Origin: Bathynomus jamesi
Lineage: Eukaryota > Arthropoda > Malacostraca > Isopoda > Cirolanidae
DNA: 64,000 nt
Direction of reading: 5' to 3'
Assembly: GCA_023014485.1 (NCBI GenBank)
Contig: JAJOZX010007497.1
Location: 62,001-126,000, forward strand
The translations under genes were made by a program, and so were the position numbers. The notes under the pieces were generated by a model. The model ran no database searches, was not told the origin of the DNA, and saw nothing but the letters and a program-made list of their open reading frames with translations. Shown here one piece after another: positions 54,821 to 64,000 of the stretch. How positions within the stretch are numbered: the first letter of the stretch is position 1; each line of letters opens with the position of its first letter.

Positions 54821-56965
54821 AACGGTGGCCAAACCCCGGCTCGCGAGCCGCATGCGGCTCTCGAGGTTGTTCATTGCGGCTCGCGAGACAATTTTGGATT
54901 TTATTGTATTTATCATAAAAGACAAAATTCATAATTCAAATATAATTTTTTTTTCCACATAATAAAAAAAATATGAAAAAAAACAAGGAAAAATTGAATT
55001 GACAATAAAATGCGTCATGCGTACGACAATTTCTTTTACGTGACAGGCACTAAGCGGGATAATTACGTAATTAACACCAATCCCCACTGACCAGTGTCTA
55101 GTACCCCTCGAGCTACCCTGCGGGCCGCGTGTAGTAACGAGTGAGTGTGTTTTAAAATTGGCTTCTTAGATCAAATAGTGGCTATTTTTCTCAGCTATAC
55201 AAGTGAAAGTTATACAACCCCTTAGTTGATTAAAATGACTGAGTAGACAAAGTGTAAGAAACGGAAATATGAAGAAGAAAATAGAGTTTTTAAACAGGAG
55301 TGGGAGGAGAGCTTTGCCTTTACTGTTAAGGGTGGGAAACCTGTGTGTCTTAGCTGCCACGTGGCACTCAATCACTTTAAAGCCAGTAACTTACAGCGTC
55401 ATCATGAAACTAACCATAAAAATTTTATTACGAATTTCCTCCCAAATCAGAATTGCGGAAGACTAAGTTAATATTGAAATCTAGCCTAGTTGCCCAACAA
55501 ACTGTACTTTCATCATTGTGTAAGACAGCTGACTTAACTACTGAAGCTAGTTTTGTTATGACATGGAATATTGCTCGTGCTCAACTTCCCTACAGTAGTG
55601 GAGAATTTGTGAAGAAGAATATTGCCGATGTTACTACAATTCTCGCTCCAGATAACACAAAGGTTCGAGAACAAATAGCAAGTATTTCTATTTCCTGCCG
55701 CACTACAGAGAGACGTATTTCCCAGATCAGTGCTGAAATTACATGCTCTTTGCAGAGTGATTTGAAGAATTCTGTTGCATTCAGTATGGCCCTCGATGAA
55801 TCCACAGATATTAAAGATAACCCTCAACTGGCGATATTTGTTCGTTATGTTACTGGCGATGGAAATGTGAAAGAAGAATTCTTGGACTTAATGACACGAA
55901 GAGAAACCACAGGAGGGGTTGACTTAAATAACGCACTTGACGAGGCATTATCAAATGCTCAAGTACCATTGAATAAACTTGTCAGTGTCCAACAGATGGA
56001 GCACCAGCTATGGTAGAACAAAATGTAGGCCTAGTTGGGCTCTTGACACGCGATCCCAAGTATTCTATGTGTCTCTTTATTCACTGTATCATTCACCGTG
56101 GTCATTTGGTAAACAAGTACTTTAGGTATGACAGTATTATGAAATGTGTTCTAGAAATTGTGAATTTCAATCGTTCAAATGCAAAAACGCACCGAGCGTT
56201 TAGAAATTTTATCGAGGAGCTGGATCTTCAAGATAAGCCAGATGACCTTTCATTCTACTGTATTGTAAGGTGGTTATCAACTAGTAATCTCCTGAGTAGG
56301 TTTGTTGCACAGTTGGAGCCTATCATTGATTTCTAGAAGATCACGAATGGGTGCAGGATCTGATTTTTTTACTGATGTAATACAACACCTTCAAAATCTA
56401 AATTTTGCACTTCAGGGAAAGGATAAGGTCGTTTCTGACCTTACACAGACAGTTTTCTGTTTCCAGAATAAAATAAAGCTCTTTCAAAAAGATCTAGTAA
56501 CAAAAAAATTTGACCACTTTCCCCACCTGAAAAACCGAGCAAACACTTTTCCTGATATTCAAATAAAAGATAGTAAATTGGAGGAATACAAAGGTAAATT
56601 AGAAGGACTAATTGATGATTTTCAGTTCAGGTTTGATGAACTAAAGAAGCTAAAACCATGCTTCGAATTTCTTGTAAAACCTTTCCTGATTGATGTCGTC
56701 AACGATGGCTGTCCTGTTACCACACCTTTTGTTACGGAAGCTGCTTCAATACAAACAGAACGTTTGGAGCTACAGGAGGACGTGGGTTTAAAGTTGATAC
56801 ATAAAAGCTTATCTGCAGTTGAGTTTTGGAAGCAAGTACCAGAGACAAAGTATCCTCACCTCACGAAAACCAGTTTCCGACTTATCTCAGTTTTTGGGAC
56901 AACTTATTGCTGTGAAGCACTCTTCTCGGTAATGAAGTTTGTAAGGTCAAAACATCGTGGGGAAA
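54821..56965 (+). mobile_element. hAT transposon, GTF2IRD2/ZBED-like transposase (copy B)
   Basis: 5' end GGTGGCCAAACCCCGGCTCG followed by the palindrome GCGAGCCGCATGCGGCTC. Transposase in order: BED-like finger WEESFAFTVKGGKPVCLSCH and SNLQRHHETNHKNF (55,290-55,430); SFVMTWNIARAQLPYSSGEF; MALDESTDIKDNPQLAIFVR (Asp region, 55,790); VSVQQMEHQLW where copy A has VATDGAPAM, a frameshift; LFIHCIIHR; FYCIVRWLSTSNLLSRFVAQ (56,250); LIDDFQFRFDELKKL; FGTTYCCEALFSVMKFVRSK (dimerisation domain, Glu in CEALFS). About four frameshifts. The 3' end is cut by the LINE at 56,965. Confidence 0.85.
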
Positions 56966-57255
56966 CAAGAGGCTGGAAATGTCCCAATGACAATTCAGGT
57001 GGATGAGAGAGAAGACGAAATAACAAATAACAATATAATAATGAATAACAATATAATACAGAATGAAGACATAGATGAAAGAAAAGAGACAGGTAAAAGT
57101 TGCGAGGTAGTAAAACTACCCAACCAACAAAATGCTAAAAAGACAAAAAATAAAAACGTAGGAAATAAACAGCAAAAGAAAAATAATGATAATATCAAAA
57201 TTAAGAACATAGAAGATAACCAGATAAGAAGAAGTAGAAGCGTAGAAAATACAGT

Positions 57256-57445
57256 TTGTAAATACTACGCAAAAAGGTACTGCAGACATCGGGATGGGCA
57301 ATGCATCTATGCACATCCCACATTATGCAACACACATTATACAAGAGGATATTGCAAATTTGATAAAAAGTGCAAGTTCCACCACATTACTGTCTGCAAC
57401 ACCTATGCAAGATAGGGAAGGTGCAAATACGGACAAAAATGTCGT
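57256..57445 (+). other. Three tandem CCCH zinc-finger motifs in LINE ORF1
   Basis: Cys-x7-Cys-x6-Cys-x3-His, then Cys-x8-Cys-x5-Cys-x3-His, then a third (CKYGQKCRYHHH) one base out of frame after CNTYAR. These fold as RNA-binding CCCH fingers, in place of the CCHC knuckles of many LINE ORF1 proteins. Confidence 0.75.
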
Positions 57446-57962
57446 TACCACCACCATCAAAGGAACGCAACTGGTGAACAGGAAAAACGAACATCAAAGA
57501 GGGCTACCAATTTTAGACGTCGCCAACACAATTCAGCTGCTAAATAACATCCAGCAAATACAAAGTCAGCTGACAAATATAGGAATCCGAGAGCCGGACA
57601 GAAGGTACGCACAAAGCCATTTCATGCGTTATCGGGACAACAGGTACTGAAAAAGATAAGGAGAGGCAAATTCTCGGAGAACCAAACTCCAACGAAACCG
57701 GCACCACTATTGGAAAACGAATCGAATGTATGTGAATATCATAGAGAAAAACTAAAAATAATCATAGCAACATTCAGGGCCTTAAATCAAATCATTCCCC
57801 GGACAAAGTTTTATACCTGAAAGAACTCATGGAAGAAACCGGAGCAGACTTTGCATGCCTCACGGGAACCCATCTAAACGACTGCCAAGCCAACTGTGAA
57901 CACTGTGAGTTCTGTATTGATAAAAAAGAAATACAAATTGACAACTATAACATCGTCTAAGC

Positions 57963-58175
57963 CAGAGCTTTCCAAACTTTTAACGTTGGCGACAAACTAT
58001 TTAAGCATAACAATTTTCACGACACATTAATTAATTTTTGTTATCAAATATCAAATATGAGATAATTTTTCAGTAGGTGGTTTATCTTGTAGCCGATTTT
58101 GTTGATAGAAAAATCAAAATTTTCAAAATACAAAAAACACTAATGTGTCGCGACACACCAGTTTGGAAAGCTCTG
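57963..58175. mobile_element. hAT-type MITE with 8-bp target duplication
   Basis: 213 bp; perfect 15-bp inverted ends CAGAGCTTTCCAAAC / GTTTGGAAAGCTCTG; flanking direct repeat GTCTAAGC on both sides. Inserted into the endonuclease of the LINE, whose frame continues after it. Confidence 0.93.
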
Positions 58176-59385
58176 GTCTAAGCCAACAGAACAGTCAGAC
58201 GTAAAGGAGGATGTGCCATTTACACACGCGAAAGGCATATGGCAGAAATGACTATAAATACTTCAAACAGCTACGTAGAAAGTGTAACAGCAAAAGATGA
58301 AAAATTAAATATGGTACTAATTGTAACGTACAGACCCCCGAACACGCCAACCTCAAAATTCTCTGATTCCATAGGGAAGAAACTGGGTAAAATATCTACA
58401 CTTTCCAACATCAAATATTTTTCTCTGTGGTGGTTTTAATTTTCCATTCATGAAATATAAAAGGATAGGGAAAAAAATATGTGTACACCAGGACAAGGGG
58501 GGCACACGGGAAGATTAGGAGGAGGTAAAAATGCTACTCGCTCTAGCTGATGAATTTATGTTAACAAAAGAAATAACAGAAAACACAAGAAGAAATAACT
58601 GCCTGGATTTGGTGTTCACAAACAGTAGCAACCTAATTGATAATGTACAAATATCCCCAACTATAATATCGGATCACAACATTATTGAAATAACAACCAA
58701 TATAAAAGCAACAAGAAAGGAAAGAACACGAAAAACAGAAAGAAGCAAATTCAAAATTTTTAATTTTCACTTCAAAGCTATAAACCAGGAAGATGTTGCA
58801 TCCAGCATGGAAGTAATAGATTGGAAACCTATCTTCAAGGCGAAGACAACGGAAGAGATTCTAACGACCTTAGAGGAGAAGACGCTGGAAATTGTGGAAA
58901 GACATGTCCTAAAGATACAACAAAGGAGAAAGAGAAGCAAGTTCGAGAGACAAAAGAGGTCATTGTTCCGATAAACGAAAAAAAGTGACTGCAAAATTAA
59001 GTAACTGTAAAGATAACAACATCAGAAAACATTAAATGATAAACTGCACAATATCGATTGCGTTATACAGGAACTAATTGAGAAACATAGAGAAAAAGAA
59101 GGCGACGCTATATAGGTGCTAAAGTTTAGCTCAAAGTACTTCTATAAATTTGCAAAAAGGAAGTCGAAAAACCATGCGACTATTGGAACTTTAATAAACG
59201 AAGACAGTGCTTTATCTGATGATCTTACAAAAGTATCTGAAATATTAAGAGCTCAGTTCGAATCATCTTTCAGTAAACCAAAAACTGACAAACTGATATG
59301 CGATAGAAACGTCTTCTTTGAAGAACAACTACAAGGGGAAAGTATAACGGAATTCGACTTTACGACAAATGATATTACACAAGCT

Positions 59386-60107
59386 CAGTGTTGGGCACTA
59401 AAGCGTTAATCCGATAACAGTTAATTAACGAAGTTAACTTTTTTAACGGACTATTAACGGAAGTTAATTTCCATTTATCGTTATCGGACCAGTTAACTTC
59501 CGATAACTCGATATTTAGTCTGTTAAAGTCCGTTAACACGTTAACTGCGAGGAGTCATTCACGGCTCTTCTCTCTCGGCAAGGACATCCTGAGGCCCAAG
59601 AGGTCAAGACTGGCAGTTGGGCCTAACTTTGAGAAGTTGGTCTTTCTGAAGGGCAACCAGCACATTGTGTCATAGTCTTTAATAAATGTGCCTAAAATTT
59701 AATTTTACCTTTCAGTTCCCGCCATAATAATTCTCTGGTAAATTAAAATTTAGTTAATGGTTAGTGGTTACAAGGGTAACGGGTTTCAAAACATGTAATC
59801 AGTACATTTTTTATTAAAAATAAAAAAAAAGTTATTAAGCAAAAAAGTTGCAAAACTTGATAAAAATACAGTTAAATACCTATTTATTGTTTGATTTTGC
59901 ATAAATAAACATTTTCTATGGGTTTTAAAGCTTTTTTCTTTGATTTTTTTAAATGTTAGTAAAGAAATAGTTATCTTTAACGGATTATCGTTAATTTCCG
60001 TTAACTTTGTAGTAAAATTATCGGATTATCGTTATCGGAGTTAAAAATTGGGGATAACGGATTATCGTTATCGAAGTTAACTCTTTGGTTAACGGTGCCC
60101 ACCACTG
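59386..60107. mobile_element. hAT deletion derivative with 8-bp target duplication
   Basis: 722 bp; ends CAGTGTTGGGCAC and GTGCCCACCACTG; target duplication CACAAGCT on both sides. Both subterminal regions are dense in GTTAACT and TTATCG motifs. A plus-strand trace of the transposase C-terminus remains at about 59,565-59,670 (LGKDILRPKRSRLAVGPNFE, KLVFLKGNQHI). Inserted into the LINE RT linker. Confidence 0.92.
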
Positions 60108-60640
60108 CACAAGCTATAGGGAAACAAAAAGCACATTCAGCGGCAGGACCGGACAAATGGAATGCAACACTGATCAAAAACTGCAAGAATGCAATCCCTG
60201 AGCCCCTATATTGGATATGGAGACGATCACTAGACACAGGAAAATACCGGGCGGCATCCTGAAGAGCGCGAATATATTCCCAATATATAAAAGAGGAGAT
60301 CGATCCGAGGCCAAAAACTATAGGCCAGTGTCGCTTACATCTCATCTCACTAAAATATTTGAAAGAATAGTTAGACAGAAATCGATGACTGTTTGGAAAC
60401 TCAGAAAAAATTAAATGATAACCAATATGGGTTTCGATGATGTAATATACACAGACTTTGCCAAAGCGTTCGAAAAGTGTGACCATGGAATCATAATACA
60501 TAAACTGAAGTATATGGGAATAACAGGAAAAGTAGGGAAATGGATATATAATTTACTTAATGAGCGGCGGCAAGTACAAGAAACCAACTCACTACTTTAC
60601 CAGGCCAACTCGAGAGGAGGGCGACAAGCTTGAACTTTTG

Positions 60641-61834
60641 TAAAATGAGGAATCATCGCGCGGAACATTTGAAAGGTTGAAAGGTATATATGATAAAAAC
60701 ATGTCTAATTATACTTTTTTAATATCTTTAGTAGAATGCTACAAACTGGTACATTTTATTTACGAGTGTAAGAGTAGATTATTAATTTACAACGACCAAA
60801 CAAATATAACTCGTCAAGAAGCCATATCATATAAGATCGGAAATAGATCAAAACGTGTTATTCAGCAATCTACCCCGTACTCACTCAACATCAAGCATTT
60901 TCATCCGGCTGAATCTTTGGAATGATTTAAATACATATAAAAAAAATATTGCGGAAGTAATCGTGCCTAAAATCAAGATGAAATCTCAATTAATAATAGA
61001 ATACTGATAATAAGTTAGGATTAAACGTACATTACCCTATTACTTACTCAATTCTTGCATTCTATTTACAAGCGTTGTGTTCTCTAGATACTTGCGGCTA
61101 ATACTTCTTAAAAATAATAAATCGCCTGAAAAGGTACCTAAAGCTACAAAAGCGATGATGCTAAAGGAAAACAGGAATCCAGGCTATTTCTGTACATACA
61201 GTATTTAGTGAAAGAGATTATAGACCGGGCTTTTCAGAATATGTTTGTAAAGTTTAATATCAGTTATTACCCATCTAATTCTGCGTTTTCATAAATTGAA
61301 TACCAATATTTAATTGTCTCCCTTTATTAATGCTGAATGTATTTTTCATTAAAATTTCAAGTCCCTGACTGTATATTTGAAAAATGAATATACCATTCAG
61401 AGAAAATGTAAATTTATGGGTAACTAATTTCGCTCATGGGTTTGGAATTATTTACCGTGTACTACTTAAACCTTGAAATACACTGCCTACACCGTCACAC
61501 AAGTTAACAAAATTAGCAATCTTTGGGCGAACTAAAGTTAACGATCTGTCAGCTTGCATAGTTTGCCTTCACGATGTATTTGAACCCAGCCCCCACATTT
61601 ACAATTCAGAGGAGAATTAAAACACCTCGGGGCCCCGGGGCAATGAAGAAAATGAGGCCCCTTTTCTATAGCTTTTTATTAACAATACATGTACATGTAC
61701 AGTACAGAGTACATTTACACGAATTATATGTACGGTGTTCAGGCTAAATGAGAAACAAACTTAAAAGAACCTTAACACAGTGTATTTTGCCATTTGCCAA
61801 AACCAAACAGTATCAAACAAACTTTACTTTAAGG
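60641..61834. other. Unassigned stretch
   Basis: An open frame at 60,677-60,925 (MKGIYDKNMSNYTFLISLVE) matches nothing I recognise and lies just after the LINE fragment, so it may be decayed LINE or other repeat. GGGGCCCCGGGGC occurs at 61,629. No gene is supported. Confidence 0.5.
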
Positions 61835-62090
61835 CAGGGCCGGATTAAGACCTTTAGAGGCCCTAAGCACTTAAAAGATTTTGGTGCCCCATATATATGT
61901 AATTCAAAATATAAACAAAAATAAACCATAAAATAAAATTTTAATTTTTGAAATGAAACAAAACTTACAGTAAGATGGAAAATAATGTTTATTTTTGTAT
62001 ACTTCCACTTCATTTATATTTCTGTGGTGCCCCCCTTCCCTTGATGCCCTAAGCACGGGCTTATTTTGCTTAATGGTTAATCCGGCCCTG
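61835..62090. mobile_element. hAT-type MITE with 8-bp target duplication
   Basis: 256 bp; ends CAGGGCCGGATTAA and TTAATCCGGCCCTG; target duplication CTTTAAGG on both sides. Internal GGCCCTAAGCAC and GCCCTAAGCAC are further repeats. No coding content. Confidence 0.93.
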
Positions 62091-62239
62091 CTTTAAGGCC
62101 TATAAAACATAAAATAAAACAGGGAATTTGTCAGTTTGTGTACTCTGTCATATTTAATCAAAGAAGTTTGCGAAATCTCGAATTATATCATCGAAACTCA
62201 GTTGATTTGGGGGGGCCCCCTCAAGCATGGGAGCCTGAG

Positions 62240-63350
62240 GCTTCAGCCTCAATAGCCTCAGTGATAATCCGCCATTGCTACAATTATATCTTCATTGCTT
62301 TGTACAACAGAGTACACTCGAATTAATATCTTTTCACCACTTATAGTATACGAGTTTGGACAGTAGTTTAGAATTAGTAATAACGGATGATAGGCTTATC
62401 ACTATCTTCAACTAAGAGAACCGTTAAGCAATAGTAATCACAATATGGTACAGTTTTGTCCCCTCAATAAGTCACTCGAAACCAGCTAACTCGACTAAAA
62501 TTCCTAACTTCCAGCGCGCAGACTTTTGTAAATTTAAAAATGAATTGTCACACGTCAATTGAGAAAACGTAATGGGACCTCCAACGCAAAAAATAATGTG
62601 GGAATCGTTTGAAACAGTATTTAGGACTATAAATGAGGAATGTATACCGTACAAGATTAAGCGTGCCAAAGTAAATAACAAGCCCTTGTGGCTTACTTCT
62701 AGAGTAGGGGATATCATAAGGAGTAGAGATATGGCTTATAGGCTACATAAGTGCGATAAAGACAATTTGTGGTTACGAAAGAAGTATATATCTCTAAGGC
62801 GTGGAGCGAAAAGCGTAATAAAAAAACCAAGCGCGGTTTGAAATTTCCATTTCTTGTGACGGCAAAAGAAACCCACAAGCGATTTTTTCAATATGTCAAT
62901 AATGGGAAGCCAGTAAAGAGCGTGTTGGGACCGTTGAGAAATTCTGTCGGTGAGTTAGTTTTTGAAAACAAGCAAATGGCTACTCTGCTAAATGAATTTT
63001 TTACGTCAGTTTTTCGAGAGAAGATGTAACGACTATCCCTACGGTCATAGACGTAATACCTTTTGATAATGGTAATACTTTAGATAATATTGTGGTGAGT
63101 GAAAGGGAGGTACTGCACTATATTTGTAAAATGAAAATGCTAAAATCACCGGACCGGATTCCATATATCCCATATAACTAAAAGAATTAAAACCAAAGAA
63201 TTGAGGAACCTCCAGCACACCAACCTGAATAATTTCAAGAACCAGCTGGACAGATTCTCTGCAAAGTCTATCACCAACAATGCATTGCTTGCTATGAGGG
63301 CGGAAGTAGAGCAGAAGCCAATTTCCTCCTCCATCAAATCCCTCAAATGA
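62240..63350 (+). mobile_element. LINE-2 (CR1/L2-like) fragment, internally deleted (copy B)
   Basis: Collinear with 20,008-21,172: NEECIPYKIKRAKVNNKPLW, LTSRVGDIIRSRDMAYRLHK, KRFFQYVNNGKPVKSVLGPL and LLNEFFTSVF, then the same jump after CKMKMLKSP to the C-terminal LNNFKNQLDRFSAKS. Fewer indels than copy A (for instance GELVFENKQMATLL is open). Confidence 0.8.
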
Positions 63351-63353
63351 TTA

Positions 63354-63567
63354 CACTGGTCTGCGTCATTTTTGAGGTCAAGGTTTTTTTAGTTGTTCTT
63401 TTATAAGTTTTGCATGCTGAATTCAAAAATGTAACTCATTTTGCTCAATCAGGTCAGGTTTTTATGCTATCTCAATTTAAAAAAAATTAGATAATCGTTA
63501 TGAAATGAGAAAGTTTATTTTTTTAAAACAGACTTACATTTTAGCCAAGTGTTAGCCAAGCTCTATA
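63354..63567. mobile_element. Terminal fragment of a CACTG-ended (family Y) element
   Basis: TTA then CACTGGTCTGCGTCA, followed by TTTTGCATGCTGAATTCAAA and AATCAGGTCAGGTTTTT, parallels the ends at 26,908 and 41,051. Only this end is present; a mariner follows at 63,568. Confidence 0.55.
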
Positions 63568-64000
63568 CAGGGTGTACATAAAGTCAGGATCTATTTTTGT
63601 GAAGCACTTGTTAATTATATGGAATTCAATCATAAAATGATAAAGTGGTAACATTTATTAAATAATTAAGAGTAGGATTCGACGTGACGCCCATCAGTAT
63701 CCCTGCACAGCTCAAATCATTCCGCAGCATTTCTAAACACATTCTGGAGCATTTGCGGGGTTATGTTATCTGCAGCAGTTCGTATACGTGTACGTAAGTT
63801 TTCAAGACTCGTAATCTTCGTCTGATAGACGTGCGACTCGATAAAGCCCCATGCAAAGAAATCTAAAGGGGTTAAATCTGGTCATCTCGCGACACAAGGT
63901 CTGTTGCTTCCGCGTCCGATCCAGCGATTTGGAAAACGTCCATTTAGATAATCCTGAACAATTTTGGCATAGTGACAAGGAGCACCATCATGTTGATAGA
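63568..64000 (-). mobile_element. Mariner-like element, truncated by the window edge
   Basis: Starts after TA with CAGGGTGTACATAAAGTC. The minus-strand coding region reads YQHDGAPCHYAKIVQDYLNG (second Asp), RFPNRWIGRGSN, then after a stop PDLTPLDFFAWGFIESHVYQ (third Asp in PLDFF) and ENLRTRIRTAADNITPQMLQ. At least two in-frame stops. The family resembles that at 51.5 kb in motif layout but is clearly diverged; the N-terminal half lies outside the window. Confidence 0.85.

Larger units (their letters stand above)
56965..60640 (+). mobile_element. LINE-1B: ORF1 with CCCH fingers, APE endonuclease and RT start, three-part and interrupted
   Basis: ORF1 (56,957-57,415 and on) has an Asn/Glu/Lys-rich leader then three CCCH fingers (YYAKRYCRHRDGQCIYAHP; LCNTHYTRGYCKFDKKCKFH; a third in a shifted frame). 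ORF2 starts with an APE endonuclease, NIQGLKSNHSPDKVLYLKEL and LTGTHLND (Glu of TETHL changed to Gly), continues after a MITE with YRPPNTPTSKFSDSI, and ISDHNIIEITTN closes the domain. RT begins SAAGPDKWNATLIKNC after a hAT insertion; YRPVSLTS, then a deletion, then VIYTDFAKAFEKCDHG (motif A). It stops before the YxDD motif. Heavily frameshifted. Confidence 0.82.
45840..63352 (+). repeat. Duplication block, copy B (pairs with about 11,170-21,205)
   Basis: Same order and orientation as copy A, lengthened by private sequence at 49,884-50,868, 51,380-53,795 and 57,418-62,240. The last retains more of the ancestral LINE than copy A does, so at least part of that length difference is loss in copy A. 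Confidence 0.85.

Noticed and set aside
60001..60501. 166-codon minus-strand frame
   Set aside because: Antisense to LINE RT and the hAT terminus; the plus-strand frames match known protein families, this one does not.
60677..60925. 82-codon frame as a small gene
   Set aside because: No recognisable domain, no upstream or splice signals, in the shadow of a decayed LINE.

Overview
The window is AT-rich, intron- and transposon-dominated animal DNA, most likely arthropod. The evidence is many mariner-family elements, Penelope-like elements (PLEs) with GIY-YIG domains, BED-finger hAT elements, several LINE fragments, long (TA)n tracts, GT-AG exon borders, and no operons or prokaryotic signals. 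Species cannot be read from the sequence; a chelicerate or another large-genome arthropod is only a guess.

Only one host gene family is supported. Small exons with matching splice phases describe a secreted lectin-like protein. Exon 1 is a signal peptide (34,169-34,271), exon 2 a short coiled coil, exons 3 and 4 the first half of an F5/8-type C/fucolectin-like (FTP) domain, and exon 5 its end (21,592-21,858). Copy A has exons 2-5 at 11.2-21.9 kb. Copy B has exon 1 at 34.2 kb and exons 2-4 at 45.9-48.2 kb; its exon 5 would lie beyond the window. Both copies carry stops or frameshifts as given, in different exons.

The two copies lie in a direct duplication offset by roughly 35-42 kb. Matching blocks are 1-785 with 38,611-39,390; about 11.17-16.1 kb with 45.84-51.4 kb; 16.1-20.0 kb with 53.8-57.4 kb; and 20.0-21.2 kb with 62.2-63.35 kb. 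Shared insertions (a LINE 3' end, a mariner-like relic, a hAT joined to a LINE, a second LINE) predate the duplication. Everything private to one copy is younger or was deleted from the other.

Layout: 1-0.8 kb shared repeat; 0.8-3.4 kb MITE and head-to-head PLE pair; 3.7-5.7 kb relic of an unnamed transposase family; 6.2-8.5 kb LINE; 8.6-8.9 kb inverted ribozyme-like motifs; 9-10.3 kb mariner; 11.2-21.9 kb lectin copy A with old transposons; 23.6-26.6 kb two PLEs; 26.9-31.8 kb CACTG-ended element interrupted by a BED-hAT; 32.2-32.9 kb mariner pieces; 34.2 kb lectin exon 1; 34.5-38 kb near-complete transposon with long inverted ends and an intron; 39.4-40.7 kb mariner; 41-41.9 kb small CACTG-ended element; 41.9-45.8 kb minisatellite, tRNA-like block and LTR-like repeats; 45.9-48.2 kb lectin copy B; 49.9-50.9 kb pogo-like remnant; 51.5-53 kb nearly intact mariner; 53.8-63.4 kb mariner, hAT and LINEs with three hAT-type insertions bearing 8-bp target duplications; 63.6-64 kb truncated mariner.

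Most interesting: the dispersed lectin gene pair, the hammerhead-like motifs at PLE ends, two diverged members of a transposase family I cannot assign to a superfamily, and a second unassigned family recognised by TAA-flanked CACTG ends.
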